From NCBI RefSeq assembly GCF_009870125.1, contig NC_046680.1, positions 22,649,501 through 22,713,500 of the forward strand: DNA of 64,000 bases, in the 5' to 3' direction. Shown in pieces: positions 44,001 through 51,200 of this stretch (within the stretch, counting starts at the first letter, position 1; every line of letters starts with the position of its first letter). Below the pieces are notes generated by a model that had not been told where the DNA came from, did not search any database, and saw nothing but the letters and a program-made list of their open reading frames with translations. The DNA comes from Drosophila pseudoobscura. Lineage: Eukaryota > Arthropoda > Insecta > Diptera > Drosophilidae. The position numbers and the translations under genes are program-made.

Positions 44001-45873
44001 TACAAGGTGCAGGAGCGTGATCAGCCGCAGCAACTCCTGGCCGCCAAGGTGATCAAGTGCATCAAATCGCGCGATCGCCAAAAGGTGCTCGAGGAGATCT
44101 CCATCATGCGATCGCTGCAGCATCCCAAGCTCCTACAGCTGGCTGCCTCCTTCGAGAGTCCGCGGGAGATTGTGATGGTGATGGAATAGTGAGTAGATCA
44201 AGAGGTTCTGAATTGTCTCTGCAATTCTCCCCAATTTGTATCCGCACCCTGCTTATCTTTAGTATCACCGGTGGAGAGCTGTTCGAGCGTGTGGTGGCAG
44301 ATGATTTCACACTCACGGAGCTGGACTGCATTCTGTTCCTGCGACAGGTGTGCGAGGGCGTCGCCTACATGCACAGTCAGAGCGTTGTTCACCTGGACCT
44401 GAAGCCGGAGAACATCATGTGCCATACACGTACCAGCCACCAGATCAAGATCATTGACTTTGGCCTGGCACAGCGACTGGACACGAAGGCACCCGTTCGG
44501 GTGCTCTTCGGAACTCCAGAATTTATACCGCCAGAGATCATTAGCTACGAGCCCATCGACTTCAAGTCGGACATGTGGAGCGTAGGCGTCATTTGCTATG
44601 TGCTGTGAGTGTTTACAGTAAAGGAATTCTGAAATTTCAGCTCTTATCCAATTGGTATCCTTTCCAGGCTCTCTGGTCTTTCCCCCTTCATGGGCGATAC
44701 CGATGTGGAAACCTTTTCGAATATTACAAGAGCGGACTACGACTACGATGACGAGGCCTTTGACTGCGTGTAGGATTTTAGCAATCGAGGAATGTATTTC
44801 TTTTACTGATCACCTGTCCATAGTTCGCAGGAGGCCAAGGACTTCATCTCCCAGCTGCTGGTGCACCGCAAGGAGGAGCGCCTGACTGCCAAGCAGTGCC
44901 TGGAGTCCAAGTGGCTGTGCCAGCGCCACGATGACAATCTCAGCAACAACAAGATCTGCACGGACAAACTCAAGAAGTTCATCATTCGACGCAAGTGGCA
45001 GGTTAGTTACATCTGCTTCAAGAAATCCTAACCAACTGCTGCTCCTTTTTGTGTCCTTGCCTAACTTGCCTGCTTGCCGCCTTGCTGTTGCTGCTTCTGC
45101 TGCTTCTTATCCAGAAAACTGGAAATGCTATTCGCGCCCTGGGACGCATGGCCACGTTATCGGCCTCGCGAAGGAATTCAGCCATCGCAATGGGAGCCCT
45201 GAACAGTCCGCGACCCTCAATCTCTGGCCTGGGTATGCTGAATGCCGCCAGTGCCCTGGTCAGCACTGTGAACACGCAAATGACATCTCTGCACGAGGAG
45301 GAGGATGACTTCAGTGTTGAAATGCCGCACGTGGACAAGCGGTATGCCCACGGAGCCCTTAAGCTGCGCGACAAGTCGCAGTGCAGCGAGCGCAGCGACT
45401 CCGGCTACAGCGAGTGCTCCAACTGCAGCCTAGGGGCAGCCGGCGTCGTGGCCCAGGAGACGCTGCTCCTGTCACTGGCCAAGTCCAAGCTGGAGCAGAT
45501 TGCCAAGGCGAGCAGCGGTCCTCTGCCAGTGGTCCTGGACTGTCCTGAGAGTCCTATCACCCTGGAGCTGCCACCCAAAGGCGAGGCCATAATGCGCTCC
45601 GACTTCACCAACACTATAAAGATGCGGAAAAAGTCGCTGGAGGACAGTGCCATGCGCGAGAAGCCGAAGCTGCATGCCAAGCCCCTGTGCGAGTCCTCCA
45701 AGCTGAAGGTGTCCCAGTTGAAGGACAAATTCCAGCAGACCAAAATCGCTTCCGCTGCTGCTAACAAACCCAAGCTTGCCCTAGAGCCCAACAAGATTAC
45801 CAAGGTCGCCAGCGTGGGGCGCATCCCTCGAAGTAACTCCAATCTGAACCTTAAAGCTTTGATCCATAACTAA
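4988..45873 (+). CDS. Strn-Mlck: Stretchin-Mlck: giant titin/MLCK-family muscle protein (whole gene, longest splice path)
   Basis: The longest path joins exons 4988-5039, 5903-6083, 8243-8534, 8680-9164, 9238-9329, 9764-9976, 10036-24129, 26985-27767, 27983-28762, 29019-30653, 30877-31599, 31673-32416, 32556-33263, 33340-33512, 33915-34002, 34665-35985, 36049-36181, 37300-37468, 39257-39302, 39364-40238, 40294-40711, 40872-41262, 42507-42824, 43311-43585, 43664-44188, 44263-44604, 44668-44769, 44824-45001 and 45115-45873. These sum to 26,895 bases (8,964 residues) with every junction in phase, which is strong support for the model. The known fly gene is a single locus producing many titin/kettin-like and kinase isoforms of sarcomeres. 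Order of parts: seven Ig domains, a long helical region, a charged repeat region, one Ig, two-Ig modules, FN3, Ig series, FN3, kinase, calmodulin-binding segment, tail. Which exons are joined in real transcripts cannot be decided without RNA; the 25222 exon is a separate start. Confidence 0.9.
5040..5902 (+). other. Strn-Mlck intron 1
   Basis: This is an 863-base AT-rich intron with canonical GTAAGA and CTTGACAG ends. I see no exon, repeat or RNA gene in it. Confidence 0.6.
5903..9976 (+). CDS. Strn-Mlck: Strn-Mlck N-terminal Ig domains 1-4 (five exons)
   Basis: Exons 5903-6083, 8243-8534, 8680-9164, 9238-9329 and 9764-9976 encode four I-set-like Ig domains. Ig1 spans the first two exons (from [13 protein letters not shown] to [18 protein letters not shown]). 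Ig2 starts at [14 protein letters not shown] and contains the core Trp in LTWYRNDRR. Ig3 starts [20 protein letters not shown] and is a shortened type with a [13 protein letters not shown] end. Ig4 starts [17 protein letters not shown] and ends [13 protein letters not shown]. Ig3-type and Ig4-type domains alternate into the next exon. Introns here fall inside domains, so none of these exons alone is a folding unit. Confidence 0.85.
6084..8023 (+). other. Strn-Mlck intron with probable alternative promoter
   Basis: This long intron lies between exon 2 and the alternative first exon. It includes a 7-base tandem repeat (6395-6436) and an A-rich stretch around 6930-7400 with runs such as AAATAAATAAATAAATGG, resembling a 5'UTR. 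The 7900-8023 segment just before the alternative ATG is GA-rich (AACGAGAACAAGAGAACGAG) and is the most likely place for a second promoter. No conserved reading frame is visible. Confidence 0.45.
6395..6436 (+). repeat. Six-copy 7-base tandem repeat in a Strn-Mlck intron
   Basis: Six back-to-back heptamers with consensus YATGGYG occupy 6395-6436: TATGGCG twice, CATGGCG, CATGGTG, TATGGTG twice. This is a small minisatellite with no evident function. Confidence 0.8.
8024..8115 (+). CDS. Strn-Mlck: Strn-Mlck alternative first exon with lipidation-type N-terminus
   Basis: The ATG at 8024 opens [19 protein letters not shown] and the frame runs to a GTGAAT donor at 8116, ending with two bases of a codon. 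It joins in phase to 8243 (AG|G, giving R-S-R-G-E-I). Gly2 with Asn3 and small residues at positions 4-6 resembles an N-myristoylation signal. Four cysteines within the first eleven residues are classic partners for S-palmitoylation. The context GAACGCCATGG is a good start context. The predicted product is a membrane-anchored form of an otherwise sarcomeric protein. The exon is strongly supported by phase and donor; the lipidation is inference from motif. Confidence 0.75.
10036..24129 (+). CDS. Strn-Mlck: Strn-Mlck giant exon: Ig domains 5-7, helical region, 65-residue repeats, Ig8
   Basis: This is a 14,094-base uninterrupted coding exon of about 4,698 codons, entered in phase after ATG GAC A and left after one base at a GTAAGT donor. 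Order: Ig5 (10036-10290), Ig6 (10340-10630), Ig7 (10630-10880); an acidic, Ser-rich linker with basic patches such as [11 protein letters not shown] and [11 protein letters not shown] (10900-11780); a long predicted helical region rich in Leu/Ile/Glu/Gln (11790-15540); a charged repeat region (about 16640-23500); and Ig8 (23795-24090), with [13 protein letters not shown] and [15 protein letters not shown]. The repeat region is rich in Glu, Lys, Ala, Val and Gln but poor in Pro, so it is PEVK-like only in part. It probably forms extended charged helices acting as a spacer. If the frame reads through the donor it ends at a TGA at 24207-24209, a possible early stop. Confidence 0.92.
11790..15540 (+). 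other. Strn-Mlck: Helical region with recurrent Pro-hydrophobic motif inside the giant exon
   Basis: About 1,250 residues lack Ig or FN3 signatures and look helical. A motif of the form P-[ILV]-x-x-[LIV]-x-x-x-[LI] recurs: [109 protein letters not shown]. Proline-capped helices repeating like this suggest a diverged helical-bundle repeat, loosely spectrin-like. I do not recognise the family, and spacing between copies is irregular (about 75 to 610 bases). Confidence 0.5.
15826..17350 (+). repeat. Long intra-exon duplication, first copy
   Basis: This segment matches 20275-21790 at a constant offset of 4,449 bases (1,483 codons). The first 130 bases are clearly diverged. From about 15950 to beyond 17250 the copies are nearly identical, with scattered single-base differences. 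The copied part includes a unique helical stretch ([18 protein letters not shown] and what follows) plus the first units of array 1. Confidence 0.9.
16938..20057 (+). repeat. Coding tandem array 1: 16 copies of a 195-base (65-residue) repeat
   Basis: The anchor CTGGAGAAGCA (LEK), with minor variants, recurs at 16938, 17133, 17328, 17523, 17718, 17913, 18108, 18303, 18498, 18693, 18888, 19083, 19278, 19473, 19668 and 19863: exactly 195 bases each time, with no indels. A unit reads roughly [19 protein letters not shown], then [46 protein letters not shown]. Variation is concentrated at a few sites (EE/GS, DEQV/EEKL, DVKD/DVKV), and the same variants reappear in non-adjacent units, the mark of repeated unequal exchange. 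The last unit decays into unrelated sequence after about 19950. Confidence 0.95.
20275..21790 (+). repeat. Long intra-exon duplication, second copy
   Basis: This is the partner of 15826-17350, offset +4,449. It carries the same unique helical stretch and seeds array 2. It departs from the first copy at about 21733, where one codon is missing (SKKASKDAE in place of [10 protein letters not shown]). Confidence 0.9.
21387..23525 (+). repeat. Coding tandem array 2: 11 copies of the same 65-residue repeat
   Basis: Anchors lie at 21387, 21582, 21774, 21969, 22164, 22359, 22554, 22746, 22941, 23136 and 23331. Spacing is 195 bases except two 192-base steps, each an in-frame loss of one codon (near 21733 and near 22595). 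Units here more often carry [12 protein letters not shown]-type variants than array 1. A two-unit block is duplicated at a 387-base offset (22245-22440 against 22632-22827). Confidence 0.93.
24597..24602 (+). terminator. Candidate poly(A) signal for giant-exon isoform
   Basis: AATAAA lies 388 bases after the read-through stop. It would end an isoform containing the N-terminal Ig, helical and repeat regions without the downstream modules or kinase. Confidence 0.5.
25113..25120 (+). promoter_or_regulatory. Internal TATA box for a short Strn-Mlck transcript
   Basis: TATATAAA lies about 100 bases before the ATG at 25222, in a GC-poor leader. A start about 30 bases downstream would give a leader of roughly 75 bases. 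Upstream GGACGTCTCACGTCC (from 25060) is a near-palindrome that could bind a bZIP or bHLH factor. The TATA match is clear; use of the site is inferred. Confidence 0.6.
25222..26875 (+). CDS. Strn-Mlck: Strn-Mlck internal first exon: charged region plus Ig (kettin-like isoform start)
   Basis: The ATG at 25222 opens [20 protein letters not shown]. The 1,654-base frame ends one base into a codon at a GTATAT donor, the same phase as the giant exon, so either can precede 26985. Residues 1-100 hold Ser/Thr-Pro dipeptides ([35 protein letters not shown]). Residues about 150-400 alternate Lys- and Glu-rich blocks with [13 protein letters not shown] and [12 protein letters not shown] stretches. Residues about 450-540 form an Ig domain starting [18 protein letters not shown] with AKWFKDRRQ and [12 protein letters not shown]. 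The ATG follows an internal TATA region, so this is read as the start of a separate, shorter isoform. It could also be an internal exon, but I see no clear acceptor before the ATG. Confidence 0.82.
26985..33512 (+). CDS. Strn-Mlck: Strn-Mlck tandem two-Ig modules, one per exon (7 exons)
   Basis: Exons 26985-27767, 27983-28762, 29019-30653, 30877-31599, 31673-32416, 32556-33263 and 33340-33512. All but the last begin and end in phase 1, and each acceptor cuts just after the first strand of an Ig domain. The following exon then opens with a variant of D-x-Y-H-x-x-x-N-x-L ([96 protein letters not shown]). Each module is Ig, a linker of 40-90 residues that is often Lys/Glu- or Gly-rich, then Ig. 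The 29019-30653 exon holds two modules and looks like a fusion that lost its intron. Roughly fifteen Ig domains are encoded. By titin/kettin precedent these bind thick or thin filament proteins. Confidence 0.9.
33728..33754 (+). CDS. Strn-Mlck: Strn-Mlck alternative terminal exon (early stop)
   Basis: After the donor at 33513 an acceptor (TTTTATCTAG) at 33727 leads to nine codons encoding IKIPKKKE then TAA, in the correct phase 0. AATAAA overlaps the stop (33750-33755) and would be a compact poly(A) signal, though it is close to the stop. This would end the Ig-module isoform before the FN3/kinase half. The alternative acceptor at 33914 continues the frame instead. Confidence 0.6.
33915..35985 (+). 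CDS. Strn-Mlck: Strn-Mlck linker exon, FN3 and three Ig domains
   Basis: Exon 33915-34002 adds a short Arg/Pro/Ser linker ([18 protein letters not shown]). Exon 34665-35985 encodes a fibronectin III domain ([39 protein letters not shown]), then three Ig domains beginning [32 protein letters not shown] and [17 protein letters not shown]. Each Ig has the buried Trp and a D-x-G-x-Y-x-C or close variant. The intron 34003-34664 contains no other recognisable exon. This is the start of the conserved MLCK-side half of the gene. Confidence 0.85.
36049..37468 (+). CDS. Strn-Mlck: Strn-Mlck Ig domain split by a 1.1 kb intron
   Basis: Exons 36049-36181 and 37300-37468 together make one Ig domain: [19 protein letters not shown] and VVWLRDFLN from the first, then [16 protein letters not shown] and [19 protein letters not shown] from the second. 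The split between strands C and C' in phase 0 is unlike the other modules. It places the intron where a kinase-side promoter seems to lie. Confidence 0.82.
36182..37299 (+). promoter_or_regulatory. Intron with probable alternative promoter and 5'UTR for kinase isoforms
   Basis: The right half of this intron (about 36780-37150) has the composition of a fly 5'UTR: A/C-rich, CAA-rich stretches (AAAACAACAACAACAACCGA; GTCAACGTCAACATCAG), many stops in all frames and no splice-like break. No TATA box is clear. This is inferred from composition only. Confidence 0.35.
37547..39038 (-). CDS. SWIM-like zinc motif plus YqaJ exonuclease-fold protein, nested in Strn-Mlck intron (3 exons)
   Basis: Minus-strand exons 38902-39038, 38651-38844 and 37547-38586 give 456 residues. 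ATG at 39038 is the first in-frame start after the promoter motif. Residues about 100-125 contain [18 protein letters not shown], a C-x2-C-x6-C-x-H pattern like the SWIM zinc motif often placed ahead of YqaJ domains. The C-terminal half has the PD-(D/E)XK signature of YqaJ/lambda exonuclease: [18 protein letters not shown] (Asp), HIVEIKAP (E-x-K) and [11 protein letters not shown] (Gln motif). Such domains resect DNA ends in phages and also occur in eukaryotic transposon-linked and host proteins. Introns, in-phase splicing and a host-type promoter argue for a resident gene. The biological role is not known to me. It is wholly inside the intron between 37468 and 39257 and antisense to Strn-Mlck. 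Confidence 0.85.
39112..39122 (-). promoter_or_regulatory. Motif 1 (M1BP) core promoter of the nested YqaJ-type gene
   Basis: On the minus strand this is CGGTCACACTG, an exact match to the Drosophila Motif 1 consensus YGGTCACACTR. It lies 74 bases upstream of the inferred ATG of the nested gene. An out-of-frame ATG (39106-39104) lies between motif and start, so initiation must begin below it or skip it. Confidence 0.7.
39257..43585 (+). CDS. Strn-Mlck: Strn-Mlck Ig series ahead of the kinase (six exons plus FN3 start)
   Basis: Exons 39257-39302, 39364-40238, 40294-40711, 40872-41262, 42507-42824 and 43311-43585. The 39364 exon gives two Ig domains ([37 protein letters not shown]) separated by a Ser/Arg-rich linker with [17 protein letters not shown], a likely phosphorylation region. 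Three or four further Ig-like domains follow and are more diverged: 40872-41262 has an acidic, Cys-containing insert ([19 protein letters not shown]), and 42507-42824 carries a Ser/Asn run. Exon 43311-43585 closes an Ig ([14 protein letters not shown]) and opens the last FN3 ([20 protein letters not shown]). The 41263-42506 and 42825-43310 gaps are introns in which I see no other exon. Confidence 0.83.
41263..42506 (+). other. Strn-Mlck intron, 1.24 kb
   Basis: Bounded by a GTGCGT donor and a CTGTTGCAG acceptor. It contains a possible initiator CTTTCAGTGC at 42331-42340 but no TATA box. I see no exon or repeat in it. Confidence 0.5.
43664..45873 (+). CDS. Strn-Mlck: Strn-Mlck FN3 end, myosin light chain kinase domain, calmodulin-binding segment and tail
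   Basis: Exons 43664-44188, 44263-44604, 44668-44769, 44824-45001 and 45115-45873. The FN3 ends at about 43860. The kinase begins [20 protein letters not shown] with a glycine loop, AAKVIK lysine, [12 protein letters not shown] catalytic loop, IKIIDFGLA magnesium loop, [11 protein letters not shown], and [18 protein letters not shown]. All residues needed for activity are present. Right after it, [20 protein letters not shown] is split by the 45002-45114 intron and closely resembles the autoinhibitory/calmodulin-binding segment of vertebrate MLCK. So this half encodes a calcium-calmodulin-regulated kinase for myosin regulatory light chain. The tail is Ser/Lys-rich ([18 protein letters not shown]) and ends [11 protein letters not shown] at 45873. 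Confidence 0.92.
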
Positions 45874-45895
45874 CTCATGTACTTTTTCTCCATAT

Positions 45896-46240
45896 ATGCC
45901 AGCAGAAGAGACAGGGAAAGCCGGAAGCAGTAACAGCAGCTCTACTAAAGCTAAATCCGCTCAAACCCGATCCATGCCTAGTTCACCGCTGCCTCAGCGT
46001 GCCGCCACACCGACGCGGCTGATGAGCCAACGTGTCCGTGAGGCGACCGAGCGTCTTTCCCAACAGCACACTGTGGCCAGCGCTCAACGGCACAACAGCA
46101 ATGGCAATGGCAATGGGATCACTAACGGCAATAGCAACAGCAATGGCAACGGTAATGGAAACGTCCCAGAGAGCAGCCGAGAGTCACGTGCGCGAAGTCT
46201 CATCAATAGATTCAACGAAACGAAACATATCACGTCCTAG
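45896..46240 (+). CDS. Strn-Mlck: Probable alternative C-terminal exon of Strn-Mlck
   Basis: An open frame 23 bases after the tail stop reads AEETGKAGSSNSSSTKAKSA then SSPLPQRAATPTRLMSQR, an Asn-Gly-Ser run, and ends RARSLINRFNETKHITS. An acceptor-like ATATGCCAGCAG lies at its left edge. The composition (Ser/Arg, proline-directed sites, NG repeats) looks like real fly coding sequence. I could not find a convincing donor in the preceding exon, so the joining exon is unresolved. It may instead be 3'UTR. Confidence 0.45.
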   Translation: MPAEETGKAGSSNSSSTKAKSAQTRSMPSSPLPQRAATPTRLMSQRVREATERLSQQHTVASAQRHNSNGNGNGITNGNSNSNGNGNGNVPESSRESRARSLINRFNETKHITS

Positions 46241-46584
46241 ATTTATGTCGCATAAACGCCGACGAACATAACTTTATTATTGCAGAAATAATTTGTTCAG
46301 ACAAAACCCAGCAGAAAATCTACGAACACTCGAATATAAATATGAATATGAATGCGAATGCAATTGCGATTGCGATAGCGAACACGGGGTTAGAACACCA
46401 TCGCCCTCACCTCACACCCCAGCCACAGACACAGCCACACCATAAACACATTATAATCCACATCCACATCTCTGATCAGATCAGGCACTCCCCCTAAACG
46501 GGGGTAGGCACTGTACTTAGGCTAGAGGAAGCTAAATATTTAAATTATTGTATCGATTTATATACATACTTATTTACCATACTA

Positions 46585-46590
46585 ATTAAA
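46585..46590 (+). terminator. Poly(A) signal at the Strn-Mlck 3' end
   Basis: ATTAAA lies 346 bases after the alternative C-terminal stop and 47 bases before the stop codon of Cyp4aa1 on the other strand. The two 3'UTRs therefore touch or overlap. Confidence 0.6.
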
Positions 46591-46636
46591 GTTACTGTAA
46601 CGAAGAGTTAGCACCTTGTACTCTATAACCTACAGG

Positions 46637-48297
46637 CTACAGTCCGAAGCAATCGCTGTCGCGGGTCTGCGAGATGGGATGATCGCGGGGCTTCAGGCGC
46701 ACCCACAGACCGCCGGAGGCACGCAGAGTGATGCGGTAAGAGACATCGAAGGTGGTCTTGCCGGCCACCGGCAGCAGCTGGAAGCTGCGCAGCAGTCGCG
46801 AGACAATGGTCTTCATCTCCATGATGGCGAACCGATTGCCAATGCAGTAGCGTGGCCCGGCGCTGAACGGAATGAAGGCGTACGGGTGGCGGTCCTTAGA
46901 GTTCTCTGGAGAAAAACGCTCCGGGTTGAATTTCTCCGGCTCGGGGTAGATGTTGTTCAGGCGGTGAGTGGCATAGGGGCAGATGAAAATATTGCTACCC
47001 GCGGGTAGAGTGTGGTCGCTCAGACGCACCTCCTCGCCCAGCTTGCGGGCAATTAGTGGCACTGTGGGGTAGAGGCGCAGGGCCTCCTTTATGCACATCT
47101 CCAGGTAGCGCATCTCCCGCAGATCACTCATGGTGGGCGCCCGATCGCTGTAGTCGAAGATGCGCTCCAGCTCCTCGTGGCACTGTTCCTGGCACTCGGC
47201 ATTCTGGGCCAGCAGGAAGATGGTGAAGGCCACGGCTCCGCCCACAGAGTCCTGCCCGGCCAGCATGAAAGTGCAGGCCTCGTTGACGATGTCCTGCTCG
47301 GTGAAGTCGGGATTGCTCTCCGAGATCTCGATCATATAGTCCAGCAGACACTTCCGCTCGGCGTTGTTGTTGCCGGTGTTGGCCAGAATCTCGCGACGAA
47401 TCTTGATCATCTGGCGGGTGAAGTCGTGGAGGCGCTTTTTCTGATTGAGCTCATCGTTGGCCAACTTCGTCCAGTGGTAAATGCCATCAAACAGAAGCCA
47501 GGGATGTGAGAACCGGGTGGGTATCATGAGTTTGCCCTGCCGAAATGGAGACTCATCGATTTTGACCAGGTCCAAGCCCTTCTTTTTGATGGGCACACCC
47601 AAAACGGCCTCTGTATAAGTTTGAGTGAATCAGTGGACAAAACGCAAAGGAACTGGAATGGAAGACTCACCATTTAAGATGTCCACCACACAGTTGTTCA
47701 CGATGCTGACGATGTTGATGTCAGTGCCTACGGCGGAAGCACCGACCGACTCGTACAGCGACTGCGAGGCGTCCACAAAGGTCCCAATGAACTTCTCCAG
47801 CAGGCTGAGGTGGAATGCCGGTTGGATGAGCCTGCGGTGGGTGCTCCACTTAAGGCCGCTGCTGGTGATTAGGCCATCCCCCAGAAAATTGTGCATCAGC
47901 TGGTAGATGAAGACTTTATTGGTGTGCTTCTGCGAGGACAGTATGACCTGCAGATCCTCTGGCTGCAGGACCACAAAGAAGGGGAAAAAGAGCACCCAGA
48001 TCCGCACAAGGGATCCATACAAATCAAAGGCCTTGGCTGCTTGATTTCTCATCACTAGGGAGCAAACTATCAATCAGAGGGAATAACTATAATATTTCAT
48101 AGTTGAATCTTACAGTCCTTATCCTTGATGAGCAGGCAATTGCCAAGAATGGGCAGCGTTGGCGGACCCGACAGCCGCAGCGACAGTATGACCGATCTCA
48201 GGTACGTGTCCAGATGGGCATAGAACAAGTAGATGCTCAGACTGATGACCAGCAGGGCCAGGATCGAGCATAGCTCCGTTCTGGTGGCGCGTTCTAG
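46637..48297 (-). CDS. Cyp4aa1: Cytochrome P450 CYP4AA1 (3 exons; first codon unresolved)
   Basis: Minus-strand exons 48114-48297, 47671-48054 and 46637-47610 give about 513 residues. N-terminal membrane anchor: ELCSILALLVISLSIYLFYA, then the Pro-rich hinge LSGPPTLPILGN. The I-helix has FMLAGQDSVGGAVAF, the K-helix has EALR (E-x-x-R), PERF follows, and the heme loop is FIPFSAGPRYCIGNRFA with the ligand Cys. CYP4-family enzymes are ER monooxygenases that typically hydroxylate fatty acids or related lipids. The substrate of this one is not known to me. The frame has no ATG at its N-terminus: upstream of CTA GAA CGC (48297) there is a TGA four codons back. A CAG acceptor directly before CTA suggests a separate start exon further upstream that I could not identify. 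Confidence 0.9.
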
Positions 48298-51200
48298 CTG
48301 TGGATACAGTCATTCGAGTGTAAAATTGCATAGATCTGTCAATATTATCGTGTTTGGTTTGCCTCTCGGGCTGCCATTTTCTAGTGTTTGCTTAACCCCC
48401 AGGCATCGAAAATTGGCGCTTAAAACTCAGTTCAGCGCGGTGCTCAAACTATTTGGAATATTTGGAATCAAATTAACTGGTGGACTGCTGGACTTATGGC
48501 AGATGCCCTTGCCTCGTGTCGCAAGTAGTTTTCAAATACACACACACACACTCGCACTTGCAATCGTAATCGTGAGCGCAACGAAAGTACAAGTTATGTA
48601 TCTAAGCACGGTGTAAATTGATTAAGACAACATGGCGTATGGGCGATACTATGTGATGGGATGGTGAGACCGCTGGCATATACCCAAAGTACGTGCAGCA
48701 TTTAAGATTGATTAAATCACTCCAAGGCAGCCTACAGATACGAGTACATTTGTATCTCAAACTCTCGCTCTCTCATCCACCCTCAGCGCAGTACGTGGTC
48801 TGGTTCGGCTTTGTGTGTGTTTTTTGGGACTTATTTGTGTCAGTGGTGCAACAGGTTACGATTAGCGGTGGCGGCCAAAACAATAACCAGTCAGTTGCTG
48901 GCCAAAAATATGACAGATGCTAATGATGATCACCAGGCAGGGACAAGTATTGTTGGCTTTTTCCCACATGCTACACAATCGGAAACACCTCCTTCGCATC
49001 TTGCTGTCACCCTATCCGTCCTCCCAAGAGCTTTGTTCAGTTCTGGGCTTCAACAATGGGACATACTCGTACATATCCGTAAACGGAGCCGCCTCTTAAT
49101 GGCTTTAGGCCAACATATCGGTGAGGTTTCATGGCCAACTGCACAACATTCGTAGACTGACTTTTATCGCTAATAAACGCTATGTTGATTGTTTTTAAAA
49201 AACAATTCAAAAACAGTTTGCACTTAGATGCACGTAATGATACTGCATTGTATTATTCGAAGGACGATAAAAATCAAGGTATTTAGCACATATTTGAGTC
49301 CTGTATCGCACAGAAATAGGAAAATCTTAAGAAACCAAAGAGTAGGCAAATATTCGATGATACCTTCGAGCAACCGTTTGAGACTTGATCATCCTTCAGA
49401 TGGACTTAAAGCCAACGATCCAACATAAAAGGCAACCCGCACCACTTGGCGTAAGCGAAATAGAAAGTTGTCTGCCCAGTCAATGATATCATGATTTAAG
49501 GCCTTTAACGATTACAAAAGTAAGATGCCACATTTTTCATTTTAAATTCTCAGTCAAAATATTTGTGATATCTCCAGTAGGAATAGGAGACTGAAATGGT
49601 AGGATTCGTCGAGGTTTTCTTCGAGGCCAACTGATGAGACCCAAAAGGAAGCAATGGTTTCATCTTAGGATTTAAATTAGATACAAAACAATTAGAAGCT
49701 TTCAAGGGTAACGTCCGCTAACGCGCTCCCACACCGCATCACACCAGCGGAACCGAAATCTCTATTCGATTTTCTTAGAAATCATTTACCCGCCCAATGA
49801 AGCATTGCCACTTTTTTTTTTTTTTTGCTTTTTTGGGTGCTTTTTGGGTGCTTTTTTGGGCACGGTAAGATCCGAATCGACGTATCCAGGCGAAGCTGTG
49901 TGCAGAACCGAGCTCCCTTGTTTGTCTAAACATTTGGCACTTGATCACTAATAAATGCACATCATGATTATTTCTCACTAATTTCATAAATTATCATAAT
50001 CGTCTTTGAAACGAGACTCAGCCTCAGATACAAGCCAAGTATAGGCCTTGTTATGGGTTCACCACCTCAAAAAGAATTCCATTTAAAAGCAATACAAGTT
50101 GGGAAGGGCAGAAGGTGGGAGATCACGATGAGATAGTCCATAGTTTCTTGCCAATTTCAGTGTATCCTACTTTTGAATTCTTTTCTTAAAGTACTTTCGA
50201 TTTATTTCACTCACCACTTTTTCCACAAACATTTTAATCACTTCCTTTTCAAGTTCTTTTACTCAAATTTCTTCAACACGTGAATCATATGAATCACATA
50301 GAAGTGATCTCTTTTGGTAGAGTCCTTGCCGCCGACACTCCGTGTCACACGATTTCGGTAATTGGCTTTTTTGGGGCTTTATTATGTATCCCGTCACAGC
50401 TGTCGACAGTTGAGCTTCAAATGCGGGATCTCCAGCGGGACGGCTTCTACTTATAACCGATTTGGTTCGATCAAGCTCGGCTTTCGAGTACACATCACAC
50501 ACCGCACTGTGCCGAAAAAAGACGCACAAAATACTCGTAGTCGTACCTTCAATGGCGTGCGCGTACGTGAGCCGGGAGGGGGCAAATATTGTAGGTAGTA
50601 ATTGCTAACTAGTCGGCTCTTGAAGTGCTAAGTAGCTAGAAGTGGAAATAATGCTGGCTGCGAGTTAGTCAAGTGGCATGCAATCAATTAAGCATTTTTT
50701 CAATCTTTGTTTTCTCTTGATATGGCCCGATACAATAGCCATATTTATGGGAACAAACACATCCCAACATATCCCTATGATACATATTTCAGCGACTCTT
50801 TAGAGCTGGTTTTTGCCAATTTACTGCATACCAAGATTACACAATATGGGATATAAGGAGTAGACGTAGACCCTCAAGCTAATGGGAAAGGTGAGTCGCG
50901 TGTCGCTAAAAAGCACTTAGGGCTCTAGCACAGTCGCAAGCACAGCCTCCGTAAGGGTTCCCTGCCAGTTCTAGCTAGCCTAGTAGTTAAATCAATTAAT
51001 TTTATTTACATATTCGTAAGAATTTGCATAGCATTAAGCTTTGAGCTTTTAACGTCATTATAAATGCCCAACCAGATAAATATTCGGGAATCATTTCCGC
51101 GAAAAACCAATTTGAACAATTCATTTGTGCTACCATTTTAGGCAAATAATTCTATTATAAACTCGTATCTAAACAAAGCATATTCTAGCTTCTTGTCCAT

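Noticed and set aside
46616-47008. A 130-codon plus-strand frame downstream of Strn-Mlck
   Set aside because: Reverse complement of the conserved heme-binding exon of Cyp4aa1. No fly-like protein features.
48119-48331. A minus-strand frame starting at an ATG just upstream of the Cyp4aa1 anchor (Met at 48331)
   Set aside because: It is in a different frame from the P450 anchor and reads through the GT donor. It does not supply the missing start.
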